Assembly (NCBI GenBank): GCA_049976445.1
Contig: JBMFIF010000025.1
Location: 1-22,483, forward strand
Direction of reading: 5' to 3'
Length of the DNA stretch: 22,483 nucleotides
DNA from: JAVZOV01 sp049976445
Lineage (GTDB): Archaea > Thermoproteota > Thermoprotei > Gearchaeales > WAQG01
Notes under the pieces: generated by a model
Databases searched by the model: none
Seen by the model: the letters and a program-made list of their open reading frames with translations, nothing else
What the model was told of the DNA's origin: nothing
Position numbers and translations under genes: made by a program
Shown: one piece after another, positions 15,344-22,483 of the stretch
Layout: each line of letters begins with the position of its first letter
Position numbering within the stretch: the first letter of the stretch is position 1

Positions 15344-16468
15344 TCATTCGTACTTATAACCATTTCTCACCTTAATAACCGTTTCCTCATTGTATCCTGA
15401 AATTACTCTCATATAACCACTGAGACTCAGATCAACATCAACATCACCAGTATCAATATAAAACATTTTTGTTCTCAAAATTTTACTCTTAGTAGCTACA
15501 ATAATTATATTATCCCTACCAATAGTTTTTATCACATCAGAAGGAATTTGAACATTACCTCTACCAAAAATAAATCCTTGTGAACCTGTCGGCGAAACCA
15601 CGATAAAAATTTTAGAGCCTAAATTCATCTTAACAAAATTTCTAAGAAACTCAGCATCAACATCGAGCATAACAATCCTTCTACCATGATAAACATCAAC
15701 ACCAAGCAAAGTTTTAGGAATACCTAAATAATCTGCAATAACTTTAGTAGTAGAACCAGGACCCATAATATAAAAAGCATTCTCATCAATGTTCTCACTA
15801 AACCATTTAGCAATAGAAACTTGTTCTTCATATTCATCTTGAGGAGTTGGAAGTTTTGATCCTTGAACAAATTGAGAGCGTATCGTGCGCATATAACCAA
15901 TTAATGAAACCCTCAATTCACCATTTCTATACCTTTCTTCATCTATATCTAAGACTTCTGCCAATTCTATATTACTTAAACCATTAAAATAATCAATAAG
16001 AAGATTCGCTGCGCCTTCGGGGCTAACTGCAAAAACACCACTAAACATTTTAACACCAGCTGGAACACCAATCACAATAATACGACTATTAATAGCAGTA
16101 TACACATCTTTAGCGGTACCATCACCACCAACAAATACTATCGCATCAACACCGGCAGCTTCAAACGCCTTTATACCATTGATCGTGTCATACTGAGTAG
16201 TAGGTTCCTGTGGATTATATACAACCTTATAGGAGAACCCAATTTCTTTTAGCTCATTTTCTCCCATAACAGAACCACATGTAATAAATATCACATCATG
16301 ATAATTTCTACGTTTTAAATGCTCTAAAAACTTTTTAGCTCTTAAAGGAGCCCATGGTTTAATACCCATTAAAAGAGCCTTTCTGGCAATCTCCATAGTA
16401 GTGCCTTTAAACGCTAATGGTCCACCCAATCCAGCAATAGGATTCACAATAAATCCAACTTTCATCAT
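15344..16468 (-). CDS. AcoX/ATP-NAD kinase-like protein (COG3199 type)
   Basis: The 374-residue protein belongs to the ATP-NAD kinase / diacylglycerol kinase-like superfamily. The N-terminus KVGFIVNPIAGLGGPLAFKG (3-22) and the nucleotide loop VFVGGDGTAKD (111-121), followed by GVPAGVKMFSGVFA (134-147), are the hallmarks of COG3199/AcoX proteins. The exact reaction of this branch is not settled; AcoX genes sit in acetoin-dehydrogenase clusters, and NAD phosphorylation or another phosphotransfer is possible. The C-terminal half (about 230-370) looks like the beta-rich part of the family (GPGSTTKVIADYLG, PTGSQGFIFGRGNVQI). It is divergent from gcvH, with only 68 bp between starts, suggesting a link to lipoyl or 2-carbon metabolism. 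Two adjacent ATGs exist; the first was taken. The message is probably leaderless. Confidence 0.78.
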   Translation of the reverse strand: MMKVGFIVNPIAGLGGPLAFKGTTMEIARKALLMGIKPWAPLRAKKFLEHLKRRNYHDVIFITCGSVMGENELKEIGFSYKVVYNPQEPTTQYDTINGIKAFEAAGVDAIVFVGGDGTAKDVYTAINSRIIVIGVPAGVKMFSGVFAVSPEGAANLLIDYFNGLSNIELAEVLDIDEERYRNGELRVSLIGYMRTIRSQFVQGSKLPTPQDEYEEQVSIAKWFSENIDENAFYIMGPGSTTKVIADYLGIPKTLLGVDVYHGRRIVMLDVDAEFLRNFVKMNLGSKIFIVVSPTGSQGFIFGRGNVQIPSDVIKTIGRDNIIIVATKSKILRTKMFYIDTGDVDVDLSLSGYMRVISGYNEETVIKVRNGYKYE

Positions 16469-16489
16469 TTATTGCAAACAATATCAAAG

Positions 16490-16501
16490 ATAAAAATATA
16501 A
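16490..16501. promoter_or_regulatory. Possible shared TATA element between the AcoX-like gene and gcvH
   Basis: The A/T block around TAAAAATATA lies about 25 bp from the AcoX-like ATG on the left. It is also about 26 bp from the likely gcvH transcript start on the right, just before GGAGG at 16524-16528. One near-symmetrical TATA box could therefore serve both directions. This is inferred from spacing only. Confidence 0.35.
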
Positions 16502-16536
16502 CTATTAAGAGATAATATTTATCGGAGGAAAAATCG

Positions 16537-16935
16537 ATGTCACAAAATATAGAAGCACCTGAAAATTATAGATATTCAAAAACACATGAATGGGTCAAAG
16601 TTGAAGATAATACAGCAACAGTCGGAATAACATTTTACGCCCAGAAGAAATTAAGAGACGTTATTTATGTAGAACTACCAGAAAAAGGAAAAATTGTAAA
16701 AGCAGGTGAAACAATAGGAACAATAGAATCTGTAAAAGCAACTGAAGAAATATACACTCCTGTTTCAGGAACTATAATAGATATAAACATTGAACTAACA
16801 ACATCACCTGAACTAATTAATAAAGATCCCTATGGAAAAGGATGGATAGTAAAAATTAAAATATCAGACACCAATGAAATATCAAAGCTCATGACAGCAA
16901 ACGAATACAAAACATATACTGCATCCACCAAATAA
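16537..16935 (+). CDS. Glycine cleavage system H protein (lipoyl carrier)
   Basis: GcvH carries the lipoyl arm that shuttles the aminomethyl group between GcvP, GcvT and Lpd. The 132-residue protein has YSKTHEWVKVEDNTATVGIT at 13-32, the lipoyl hairpin GTIESVKATEEIYTPVSGTI at 61-80 with the attachment Lys67, and NKDPYGKGWIVKIK toward the end. Length is normal and all key residues are intact. GGAGG lies eight bases before the ATG. No gcvT, gcvP, lpd or lipoate ligase gene is in the window, so it stands alone and might also serve as a general lipoyl carrier or lipoate-assembly platform. It faces the AcoX-like gene head to head, and its stop is 12 bp from the convergent livF stop. Confidence 0.93.
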   Translation: MSQNIEAPENYRYSKTHEWVKVEDNTATVGITFYAQKKLRDVIYVELPEKGKIVKAGETIGTIESVKATEEIYTPVSGTIIDINIELTTSPELINKDPYGKGWIVKIKISDTNEISKLMTANEYKTYTASTK

Positions 16936-16947
16936 AATACTTTTTAT

Positions 16948-17664
16948 TTACTCTCTGACAAAATATATTTTTGATAATTCAGGATTATTAAGTAGATCCT
17001 TCGCATCACCCTCATATTTATTTTTGCCACTAACTAAAACATAAACCTTATCACCAATTTCTAATGCTTTCTTAGCGTTCTGTTCAACAAGAACTACAGT
17101 AATACCAAGCCTATCTCTTAGTTCAGCAGACTTAGAAAGTACAACTGACACCATTTTAGGTGATAATCCAGTAGTAGGTTCATCAAGCAATACAAGCTTT
17201 GGGTTTCTCATGAGAAGCATTGACATAGCTAACATTTGCCTCTCACCACCACTAAGCGTACCAGCCTTTCTGTTCATAAAACCCTTTAAGACAGGAAATA
17301 TATCAAGTACTTCATTGATCTTTTCTTTTATAGCATTACCTTTTAACTCATATCCAGCCATAACTAAATTTTCATACACAGTAAGATTAGCAAAAATATT
17401 AGTAAATTGTGGGAGCAGCGCCAACCCTAATTTAACCCTTTTATGAGGTGGAATATGTGTAACATCATTACCCATAAAAATTACTCTTCCAGAATACACA
17501 TTAGTAAATCCAATTATAGTTTTTAATAGAGTGGTTTTTCCAGCCCCATTAGGACCTATAATAACAGTTATCTCTTTCTCGTTAGCTTTTAAACTCACAT
17601 CAAAAAGTACTTGAAACTTACCATAACCAGCAGAAACTTTATCAACACTTAACACATCATTCAC
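16948..17664 (-). CDS. LIV-type ABC transporter ATPase LivF
   Basis: One of two ATP-binding subunits of a hydrophobic/branched-chain amino acid (HAAT) uptake system. The 238-residue protein has Walker A GPNGAGKTT at 37-45, LLPQF as Q loop, signature LSGGERQ at 137-143, Walker B LVLLDEPTTGLSP, and VLVEQN where most ATPases have the switch histidine, which is normal for LivF. The last part (YVLVSGKNKYEGDAKDLLNN) is typical of the family. The start overlaps the end of livG by 8 bp. The transported substrate cannot be told from sequence; branched-chain amino acids, other amino acids and amides are all known for this family. Confidence 0.93.
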   Translation of the reverse strand: MNDVLSVDKVSAGYGKFQVLFDVSLKANEKEITVIIGPNGAGKTTLLKTIIGFTNVYSGRVIFMGNDVTHIPPHKRVKLGLALLPQFTNIFANLTVYENLVMAGYELKGNAIKEKINEVLDIFPVLKGFMNRKAGTLSGGERQMLAMSMLLMRNPKLVLLDEPTTGLSPKMVSVVLSKSAELRDRLGITVVLVEQNAKKALEIGDKVYVLVSGKNKYEGDAKDLLNNPELSKIYFVRE

Positions 17665-18439
17665 CTATATAGGATTTAATTACTTTTTCATCATTAACTA
17701 CATCATTAGGTAAACCCTCAGCAATTATTTTCCCAAAATCCATAGCATAGACATAATCAACATACTTAAGCGCAACATCAATCCTATGCTCAATAATCAA
17801 AAACGTTTTCTTAAGTTCATTCCTAATACTTTGAATATAACTAAATATCTGATGTGCAAAAGAAGGTTGAACACCTGCGATAGGCTCGTCCAACATAATC
17901 ATCTTAGCATCAGTCATTAATGCGCGACCAAGCTCCAGTAGCTTAAGCTGACCACCACCCAGTTCATAAGTTGGTAAATCCCAAGAATCTTCTAAATTAA
18001 TAAATCGTAAGACTTTAAATGCTTTATCAATACTTGCCTTTTCCCAATTAACCCATTTGCTCTTAACCAATGCAACAAAAAATCCTTCACCAGGACTACG
18101 ACTAGCAACCAGCAAGTTTTCTAGAACGGTTAATCTTTGAAGAGGTTGTGGTATCTGAAAAGTACGAACTAAACCAATCTTATAAATATTATGAGGAGAC
18201 CAACCAGTTATATTCTGATCTTCAAAGAAAACATGCCCATTATCAGGCTTATAATAACCAGAAATAATATTAATAAGCGTAGTCTTACCACTACCATTAG
18301 GACCAATTATCAGAGTGATAGAATTTCTCTTAACATTTATAGAAACATTATTTACAGCTGCAAGTCCTCCAAAAAATTTACTTACTCCTTCAGTACGTAA
18401 CATCATAACACTTTCTCTAGATGAACTTTCACCACTCAT
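17657..18439 (-). CDS. LIV-type ABC transporter ATPase LivG
   Basis: The second ATPase of the liv system, 260 residues. Walker A is GPNGSGKTT at 46-54. LVRTFQIPQPLQRLTVLENL is the LivG-type Q-loop region. The signature reads LGGGQ at 160-164 in place of LSGGQ, Walker B is IMLDEPIAGVQP, and the switch histidine lies in LIIEHRID. The FFGGLAAVNNVS segment near the start is characteristic of LivG. The first ATG, preceded by GTGAT, was taken; two ATGs at codons 12 and 13 are alternatives and would remove a Ser-rich leader. A 162-bp spacer separates it from livJ upstream, so the ATPases may have a separate promoter or be expressed at a lower level by read-through. Confidence 0.92.
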   Translation of the reverse strand: MSGESSSRESVMMLRTEGVSKFFGGLAAVNNVSINVKRNSITLIIGPNGSGKTTLINIISGYYKPDNGHVFFEDQNITGWSPHNIYKIGLVRTFQIPQPLQRLTVLENLLVASRSPGEGFFVALVKSKWVNWEKASIDKAFKVLRFINLEDSWDLPTYELGGGQLKLLELGRALMTDAKMIMLDEPIAGVQPSFAHQIFSYIQSIRNELKKTFLIIEHRIDVALKYVDYVYAMDFGKIIAEGLPNDVVNDEKVIKSYIGE

Positions 18440-18601
18440 AGCACATCACAAAAATTAACTACTAAAATAAAAACCTTACGACTTTAAAATGAAGTGATTA
18501 CTTTTTTAAGCTCCTCCATCTCAAGATTGATAAAACTAAGTGTTAAACATTTGAAGATGATCTTAAATATAAATATAAAAATATAGAAATTTTTAAATCG
18601 C

Positions 18602-20002
18602 TTACTTTTTCTTTAACACTACGTACGCTACTCCAGCGATTACTACAATTACTATAATACCTATTATTGCTAAAGTAGTCGTATCAAAACCTCCAGCTCC
18701 AGTAGCAGTTGTTGTAGTAGTTGTGGTGGTCATTACTGTTGTAGTAGTTGTTGTGATTTTTACAGTTATCGTATCAGTATCATAATGCCATATTCCGTAA
18801 ACTACCCATTTATAATTACCTGTCGTGGGATCTTTCACTACGTAGGAAATTTTGTAATCACCTGATGCTCTATCTCCATATTGATCGAATACAATTTTTC
18901 CACTTACCCCTTCATAACTTTGTGCTACAGTTGGCAATAAATTCTTTATTTGTTCACCATCATATACGCCAGCTTGAATTACTGCAAGAGCTATTAACCA
19001 TGCAGAATCATAAGATATTATTGAGTATGAATCAGGTTCTTGTCCAGCTATAGCTTTAAACTTGCTAATGAATTGATCAAGTTTTGTAGATGCAGCAGGA
19101 GTGAATATTGTGCTATATAAACCAACAATTGAAGCAGTATCGCCGGCATCAGTTAATATTTTTGTTATATCTGCCGTGCCATCAGTACCAAACCATTTAA
19201 CACTCATAAGTGTACTATAGGACTTTGCCTGATTTAATATTGTGGCAGCTTCATCAAAACTTACCGTTAGAACGGCAACATTATTCTTACCATATGTATT
19301 TATAGCATTCGTAACATAAGTATTAAGGGTAGAAAGCTCATTAGTGAAATCCTTTGTGTTAGGATCATATCTAATTTTGTTAACAACTGTACCACCCTCT
19401 TTTGCAAATGCATTTGGAAAATCTTCAGCTATTCCATCACCCCAAGCATCTCCTCTATATAATACTACAACATATTTATAACCAAAATGAGTAATCATTT
19501 TAGCTATTGCCCTATCTTGGAAGAGATCAGTTGTAACTGTTCTGTATAGATAACCTCTGTTAGGCACAGCAAGTGCAGCAGCAGTTGAAGATGGTGATAC
19601 CATCAATATTTTATTTGAAGTTGCATATGATAATAGATTTCTGACCTCCGCACTAGTCATAGGTCCAACTGTTGCTTTCACACCTAACGCATTAAGTTCT
19701 TGTAATTTTTGGAGAGCAACATCTGGCTTTGTTTGAGTATCTTCTATAACAAACTCAAATTTTACAGACATGCCCTTTGAAGTTACGTAATTATTTATAT
19801 CATCTTGGGCCATTTGTACTGCTACTTTTGCTCTTTGACCATAAGAGGCCAGATCACCTGTAAGCGGAAGCAAAGCTCCTAGTTTTATTGTGCCACTAAG
19901 TTCATTTACAGGTTGATTTACGGCAGACACTTTATTTCCTGCATATCCTATAATTAGTACTAGTAGTAACATAGCTATTATTAAAAATTTTCTTTGCGCC
20001 AT
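18602..20002 (-). CDS. LIV-type solute-binding protein LivJ with C-terminal membrane anchor
   Basis: This 466-residue protein catches the substrate outside the cell for LivHMGF. It has a signal sequence (about 1-27, KFLIIAMLLLVLIIGYA) and a periplasmic-binding-protein type I fold with IKLGALLPLTGDLASYGQ, ATVGPMTSAEVRNLLSYA, SYDSAWLIALAVIQAG and VSGKIVFDQYGDRASGDY. A threonine stalk at about 417-434 follows, and then a membrane helix (LAIIGIIVIVVIAGVAYVVL, 444-463) ending in three lysines. Such stalk-and-anchor ends are usual for crenarchaeal binding proteins, which lack a lipoprotein anchor or outer membrane. The ATG at 20002 was preferred over a GTG four codons upstream. The gene is divergent from livH across a 248-bp spacer. 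Confidence 0.93.
   Translation of the reverse strand: MAQRKFLIIAMLLLVLIIGYAGNKVSAVNQPVNELSGTIKLGALLPLTGDLASYGQRAKVAVQMAQDDINNYVTSKGMSVKFEFVIEDTQTKPDVALQKLQELNALGVKATVGPMTSAEVRNLLSYATSNKILMVSPSSTAAALAVPNRGYLYRTVTTDLFQDRAIAKMITHFGYKYVVVLYRGDAWGDGIAEDFPNAFAKEGGTVVNKIRYDPNTKDFTNELSTLNTYVTNAINTYGKNNVAVLTVSFDEAATILNQAKSYSTLMSVKWFGTDGTADITKILTDAGDTASIVGLYSTIFTPAASTKLDQFISKFKAIAGQEPDSYSIISYDSAWLIALAVIQAGVYDGEQIKNLLPTVAQSYEGVSGKIVFDQYGDRASGDYKISYVVKDPTTGNYKWVVYGIWHYDTDTITVKITTTTTTVMTTTTTTTTATGAGGFDTTTLAIIGIIVIVVIAGVAYVVLKKK
18701..18754 (-). repeat. Repetitive threonine-codon tract in livJ
   Basis: The stretch coding for the threonine stalk is built of ACA/ACT/ACC triplets. It contains an exact 14-base direct repeat, GTTGTAGTAGTTGT on the plus strand, at 18711-18724 and 18738-18751 (27 bp apart, in frame). 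This suggests growth by slippage or small duplication; length may vary between strains. Confidence 0.75.
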
Positions 20003-20032
20003 GTTGCATCGCACACACTATTTCTGTGTTAC

Positions 20033-20042
20033 ATATTTAAAT
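20033..20042 (-). promoter_or_regulatory. TATA element of livJ
   Basis: On the minus strand, TATTTAAATA-like sequence lies about 30-40 bp before the livJ ATG at 20002. A start point 25 bp downstream would give a leader of roughly ten bases. It lies at the left edge of the divergent spacer. Confidence 0.45.
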
Positions 20043-20113
20043 AGTTTACTCTGCTAATTTTAAGATCTATAGATAAGCTTATTTTATAGTAGATGTAAAA
20101 TTAGAATAATAAT

Positions 20114-20128
20114 TTTTCAATTTGAAAA
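20114..20128. promoter_or_regulatory. Palindrome 1 in the liv divergent spacer (candidate operator)
   Basis: TTTTCAA-T-TTGAAAA is a perfect 15-base dyad around a central T. Its centre is about 77 bp from palindrome 2. It lies about 70 bp upstream of the livJ TATA element. A bound regulator such as an Lrp/AsnC-family protein would fit, but this is inference, and AT-rich DNA makes short dyads easier to find by chance. Confidence 0.5.
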
Positions 20129-20190
20129 TGTTTAAAATTTACAATATTAACTTCAGATTATGTAATGTTTAAAAATTCATGTAACTAAAG

Positions 20191-20204
20191 TTTCAAATTT
20201 GAAA
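20191..20204. promoter_or_regulatory. Palindrome 2 in the liv divergent spacer (candidate operator)
   Basis: TTTCAAATTTGAAA is a perfect 14-base palindrome sharing its half site, TTTCAA/TTGAAA, with palindrome 1. It lies directly upstream of the likely livH TATA region (ACTTTATTAAG, 20208-20218), 47 bp before the livH ATG, a good position for control of TFB/TBP access. Confidence 0.55.
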
Positions 20205-20250
20205 TAAACTTTATTAAGTAGTAATATTGAAAGTTTGTGAGGAGAATTTG

Positions 20251-21171
20251 ATGATAGATCCAATACTCGTTAGAGGTACAATAACATATGCTAGTATACT
20301 AGCTCTTTCAGCTATTGGATTGGCACTAGCGTATATGACTACTAAAGTTCCGAGTTTTGTACAAGGAGCCTTTGCAGGTATAGGGGGTTACGTGAGTTTT
20401 ACTTTTGTAAGAATTGTGAGAGTCTCTCCCTACATATCTATACCAGTTAGTTTCATTTTAAGTGGATTAGCAGCACTAGCACTTTATGAAGTTCTTGTTA
20501 AACCTTTAAGAAAAAGAGGGGCTTCGTTAGTTATGCTAATGATGTCAACAATCACTTTTGATATAATTTTAGTAGCAATATTAAACATTGTTGCTGACTA
20601 TTTGACGCTTGTCTCACGAACTGATGCACGAGGATTTTCTTTGCAATATTCTGACTTTAATTTTATAGATTTGCCTGGTGTGTTTATTGTTTCATTAACG
20701 TTGGCTATAGGAACAACAATAATTCTTTATTTATTCTTAAACAGAACAAAACTTGGTATAGCATTAAGAGCCGCTGTAGAAAATCCAGAATTGGCGCAAA
20801 CTATAGGTCTTAATATAGAGGCAGCATATGTTCTTTCATGGTTTCTTTCTGGTTCATTAGCTGGCATAGCTGGTTCATTAATACCGTTATGGTCAAGTGG
20901 AACTATTGAATACTTTGATACAAATCTGCTTTTAAGCATGTTTGTGGCAGTAGTCATAGGAGGAATTGGGAACATATATGGAGCACTAATTGGAGGATAT
21001 TTAGTAGGTTTTATTGAAATACTCGGAACTTACATACTTTCAGGTATAATTGGAAATTGGATCATAACATATAAGCAAGTTCTCTCTTTATTAGCAATGG
21101 TAATTACACTTTTAATAGCACCTAAAGGATTAATGAGTATAAATTGGAAGAAAATCCTAAGGTGGACATGA
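20251..21171 (+). CDS. LIV-type ABC permease LivH
   Basis: One of two membrane subunits of the HAAT transporter. The 306-residue protein has about eight hydrophobic segments, beginning LVRGTITYASILALSAIGLA. It carries the cytosolic coupling loop LRAAVENPELAQTIGLNIE, which docks on an ATPase, followed by GSLAGIAGSL and a conserved Gly-rich VVIGGIGNIYGALIGGYLVG. It ends in the family's LLIAPKGL. The ATG at 20251 has GAGGAG six bases upstream; an in-frame TTG at 20227 is less likely. Its stop codon overlaps the livM start. It is transcribed away from livJ, so the core subunits are split over two diverging units. Confidence 0.92.
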   Translation: MIDPILVRGTITYASILALSAIGLALAYMTTKVPSFVQGAFAGIGGYVSFTFVRIVRVSPYISIPVSFILSGLAALALYEVLVKPLRKRGASLVMLMMSTITFDIILVAILNIVADYLTLVSRTDARGFSLQYSDFNFIDLPGVFIVSLTLAIGTTIILYLFLNRTKLGIALRAAVENPELAQTIGLNIEAAYVLSWFLSGSLAGIAGSLIPLWSSGTIEYFDTNLLLSMFVAVVIGGIGNIYGALIGGYLVGFIEILGTYILSGIIGNWIITYKQVLSLLAMVITLLIAPKGLMSINWKKILRWT

Positions 21172-22238
21172 TGATAGACATAGGAATAATCACATTTTTA
21201 ATGGATTTATTAGTATATATAGGCATATATGCAATATTATCAATAAGTCTTAATATTGAATATGGGTATGCTGGAATACCTAACTTCGGAAAAGTTTTAA
21301 GCTTTTTAGGTGGGGCTATTGTAGCCGGTACTGTAGGAAGTAGATTAGCATTAATATTAATTGATCCGAATAAAGACATTATAAGTCAGAATTATGAGGC
21401 AGTAGCAATTATAAATAACACATTCAAAAACAATATCATATTTGCATTATCCATACTACTAGTCACTATCGCTATATCAATAGTAATAGGCATAGTTCTT
21501 GGATTCGTTGCATCATATCCAGCAATACGTTTACGTGAAGACTACTTAGGTATGACATTATTAGCAATGGCAGAAGTACTTAAATTAATTGCCTATTACT
21601 ATCCGAACTTAGTAGGTGGAACATTAGGAATGGGATTACCAGATCCTCTTATAGCATTTGGAGGCGGGCTCTTCAGATCAGTATCATACGCACTACTAAT
21701 AGCAGTTATTATGATACTTGTTTATTTGTACTCAAGAATAATACTTAATTCACCACTCAGCAGAACACTCAAAGCAATTAGAGAAAATGAAAATGTTGCA
21801 GAAGCATACGGAATTAATATAGCAAATGCAAGAATTAAAACATTAGTAATAGCATCAGCAATAGCATCAATAGCAGGGGTTCTTTACGCATTTTATACAG
21901 GTGATGTTCACGCATCTACGTATGACAGATATTCATGGACATTCTTCGTATGGCTTATCGTATTACTAGGAGGTTCAGGAAATGCTTTAGGACCACTTGT
22001 AGGTACAACAGTCTTTATAACAATTAGAAAAATAATGGATTATGCTAAAGGACAAGGATTACTTACAATTATTCCAGGAATAGATCCCACATGGATCCAA
22101 TACATTGTATTAGGATTAATCTTCATGAGCGTTCTTCTTTTCAGGCCTGAAGGAATATTAAAAGAAAAACCAAGCAAAACACTACCGATAGCAGAAATAA
22201 AAAACATACAAGCAAGACTAACTAAAGAAAACAAATAG
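21171..22238 (+). CDS. LIV-type ABC permease LivM
   Basis: The second permease subunit, 355 residues, with eight or more membrane segments. Typical LivM features are LSISLNIEYGYAGIPNFGKV near the start, YPAIRLREDYLGMTLLAMAE, the coupling loop LKAIRENENVAEAYGINIA, GDVHASTYDRYSWTFFVWLI and VLLGGSGNALGPLVG, ending in LLFRPEGILKEKP. A polar loop of about 40 residues after the second helix region (ILIDPNKDIISQNYEAVAII) is more extended than I expect and probably faces outside. Two adjacent ATGs (21168 and 21171) overlap the livH stop; AGGTGG lies five bases before the second, which was taken. The gene ends the liv locus. Confidence 0.92.
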   Translation: MIDIGIITFLMDLLVYIGIYAILSISLNIEYGYAGIPNFGKVLSFLGGAIVAGTVGSRLALILIDPNKDIISQNYEAVAIINNTFKNNIIFALSILLVTIAISIVIGIVLGFVASYPAIRLREDYLGMTLLAMAEVLKLIAYYYPNLVGGTLGMGLPDPLIAFGGGLFRSVSYALLIAVIMILVYLYSRIILNSPLSRTLKAIRENENVAEAYGINIANARIKTLVIASAIASIAGVLYAFYTGDVHASTYDRYSWTFFVWLIVLLGGSGNALGPLVGTTVFITIRKIMDYAKGQGLLTIIPGIDPTWIQYIVLGLIFMSVLLFRPEGILKEKPSKTLPIAEIKNIQARLTKENK

Positions 22239-22483
22239 CTTTATTTTTGTAAAATTTTAACGCTCTTATAATATAGTAAGTTTTTCGAAAGAGATGGTTT
22301 CAAAATATTTAAGCCTTACTTTCTATCCTTGAGACTGTCCACATAAGACATCACTCCCAGTTCACATACCAATAAGCGAAGAGGTTCATGAAAAGCTCAA
22401 CACTATTTAAACCAAAGAACACCAGAATTCACATAAAGAAAGCACGAGACCTATGCAAAAACTAAAGAAACGCTCAACAGAAC
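22239..22483. other. Non-coding right edge
   Basis: A T-rich stretch (TTTATTTTTG) directly follows the livM stop and may end its transcript. After that no open frame of meaningful length appears. A stop-bounded stretch of about 23 codons near 22333-22401 has a faint resemblance to the start of an antitoxin-like protein, but it has no start codon and is broken. The window ends before the next gene. Confidence 0.4.

Noticed and set aside
18480..18540. Short minus-strand peptide frame between livJ and livG (MEELKKVITSF)
   Set aside because: Only 11 codons from its ATG, with no ribosome-binding site of note; too short to support.
20065..20082. Overlapping palindromes ATCTATAGAT and ATAAGCTTAT in the liv spacer
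   Set aside because: Each is only 10 bases in AT-rich DNA, and they share no half site with the two TTTCAA/TTTGAAA dyads.
22333..22401. About 23 codons resembling the start of an antitoxin-like protein
   Set aside because: No start codon, bounded by stops, and the resemblance is too faint to call even a pseudogene.
1..22483. CRISPR array, tRNA, rRNA, toxin-antitoxin or defence system
   Set aside because: No regular spaced repeats, no tRNA-like GC-rich fold and no recognisable defence proteins were seen on either strand.

Overview
The window is a gene-dense, AT-rich stretch from an archaeon, most likely a crenarchaeon (Thermoprotei/Thermoproteota). The evidence is a full set of archaeal information-processing genes: RpoL, TFS, PCNA, PriL and PriS, a Gins15-type GINS subunit, L44e, S27e, aIF2-alpha, Nop10 and Csl4. 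There is also an AglB/STT3 oligosaccharyltransferase, TATA boxes about 25-30 bp upstream of likely transcript starts, GGTG/GGAGG ribosome-binding sites, frequent GTG/TTG starts, and a membrane-anchored solute-binding protein with a threonine stalk. I cannot fix the genus from the sequence alone.

Layout. 1-394: no intact gene; a short minus-strand reading frame may be the remnant of a transposase. 395-2590 (minus): a glycogen-debranching-enzyme-like (GDE_C type) protein with a long unrecognised N-terminal half. 2788-3144 (minus): a small protein I do not recognise. 3471-6160: an RNA and translation modification group made of TrmJ-like tRNA 2'-O-methyltransferase, a convergent HEMK2/Mtq2-like release-factor methyltransferase, a METTL5-like rRNA methyltransferase, and the exosome subunit Csl4 translationally coupled to it. 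6416-7098: RNA polymerase subunit L coupled to a short DUF99-like protein. 7381-7707: transcript-cleavage factor TFS.

7889-13211 is the core of the window. PCNA, both primase subunits and GINS run directly into L44e and S27e with overlapping or nearly touching genes. After a 220-bp gap with its own promoter come aIF2-alpha and Nop10. This is a replication-fork module joined to a translation module.

13208-16468 (minus): AglB, preceded in the same direction by an AcoX/ATP-NAD-kinase-like protein. That gene is divergent from an orphan glycine-cleavage H protein (16537-16935); the two may share one TATA element. 16948-22238: a complete LIV-type (HAAT family) ABC uptake system split in two. The ATPases LivF and LivG and the anchored binding protein LivJ read to the left, and the permeases LivH and LivM read to the right. 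The 248-bp divergent spacer carries two TTTCAA/TTTGAAA palindromes that look like operator sites.

I found no CRISPR array, rRNA, tRNA, intact insertion sequence or obvious defence system. Most of the window is conserved housekeeping. The points most worth a second look are the liv operator palindromes, the orphan GcvH/AcoX pair, the DUF99-like partner of RpoL, the hairpin behind csl4, and the unrecognised small protein.
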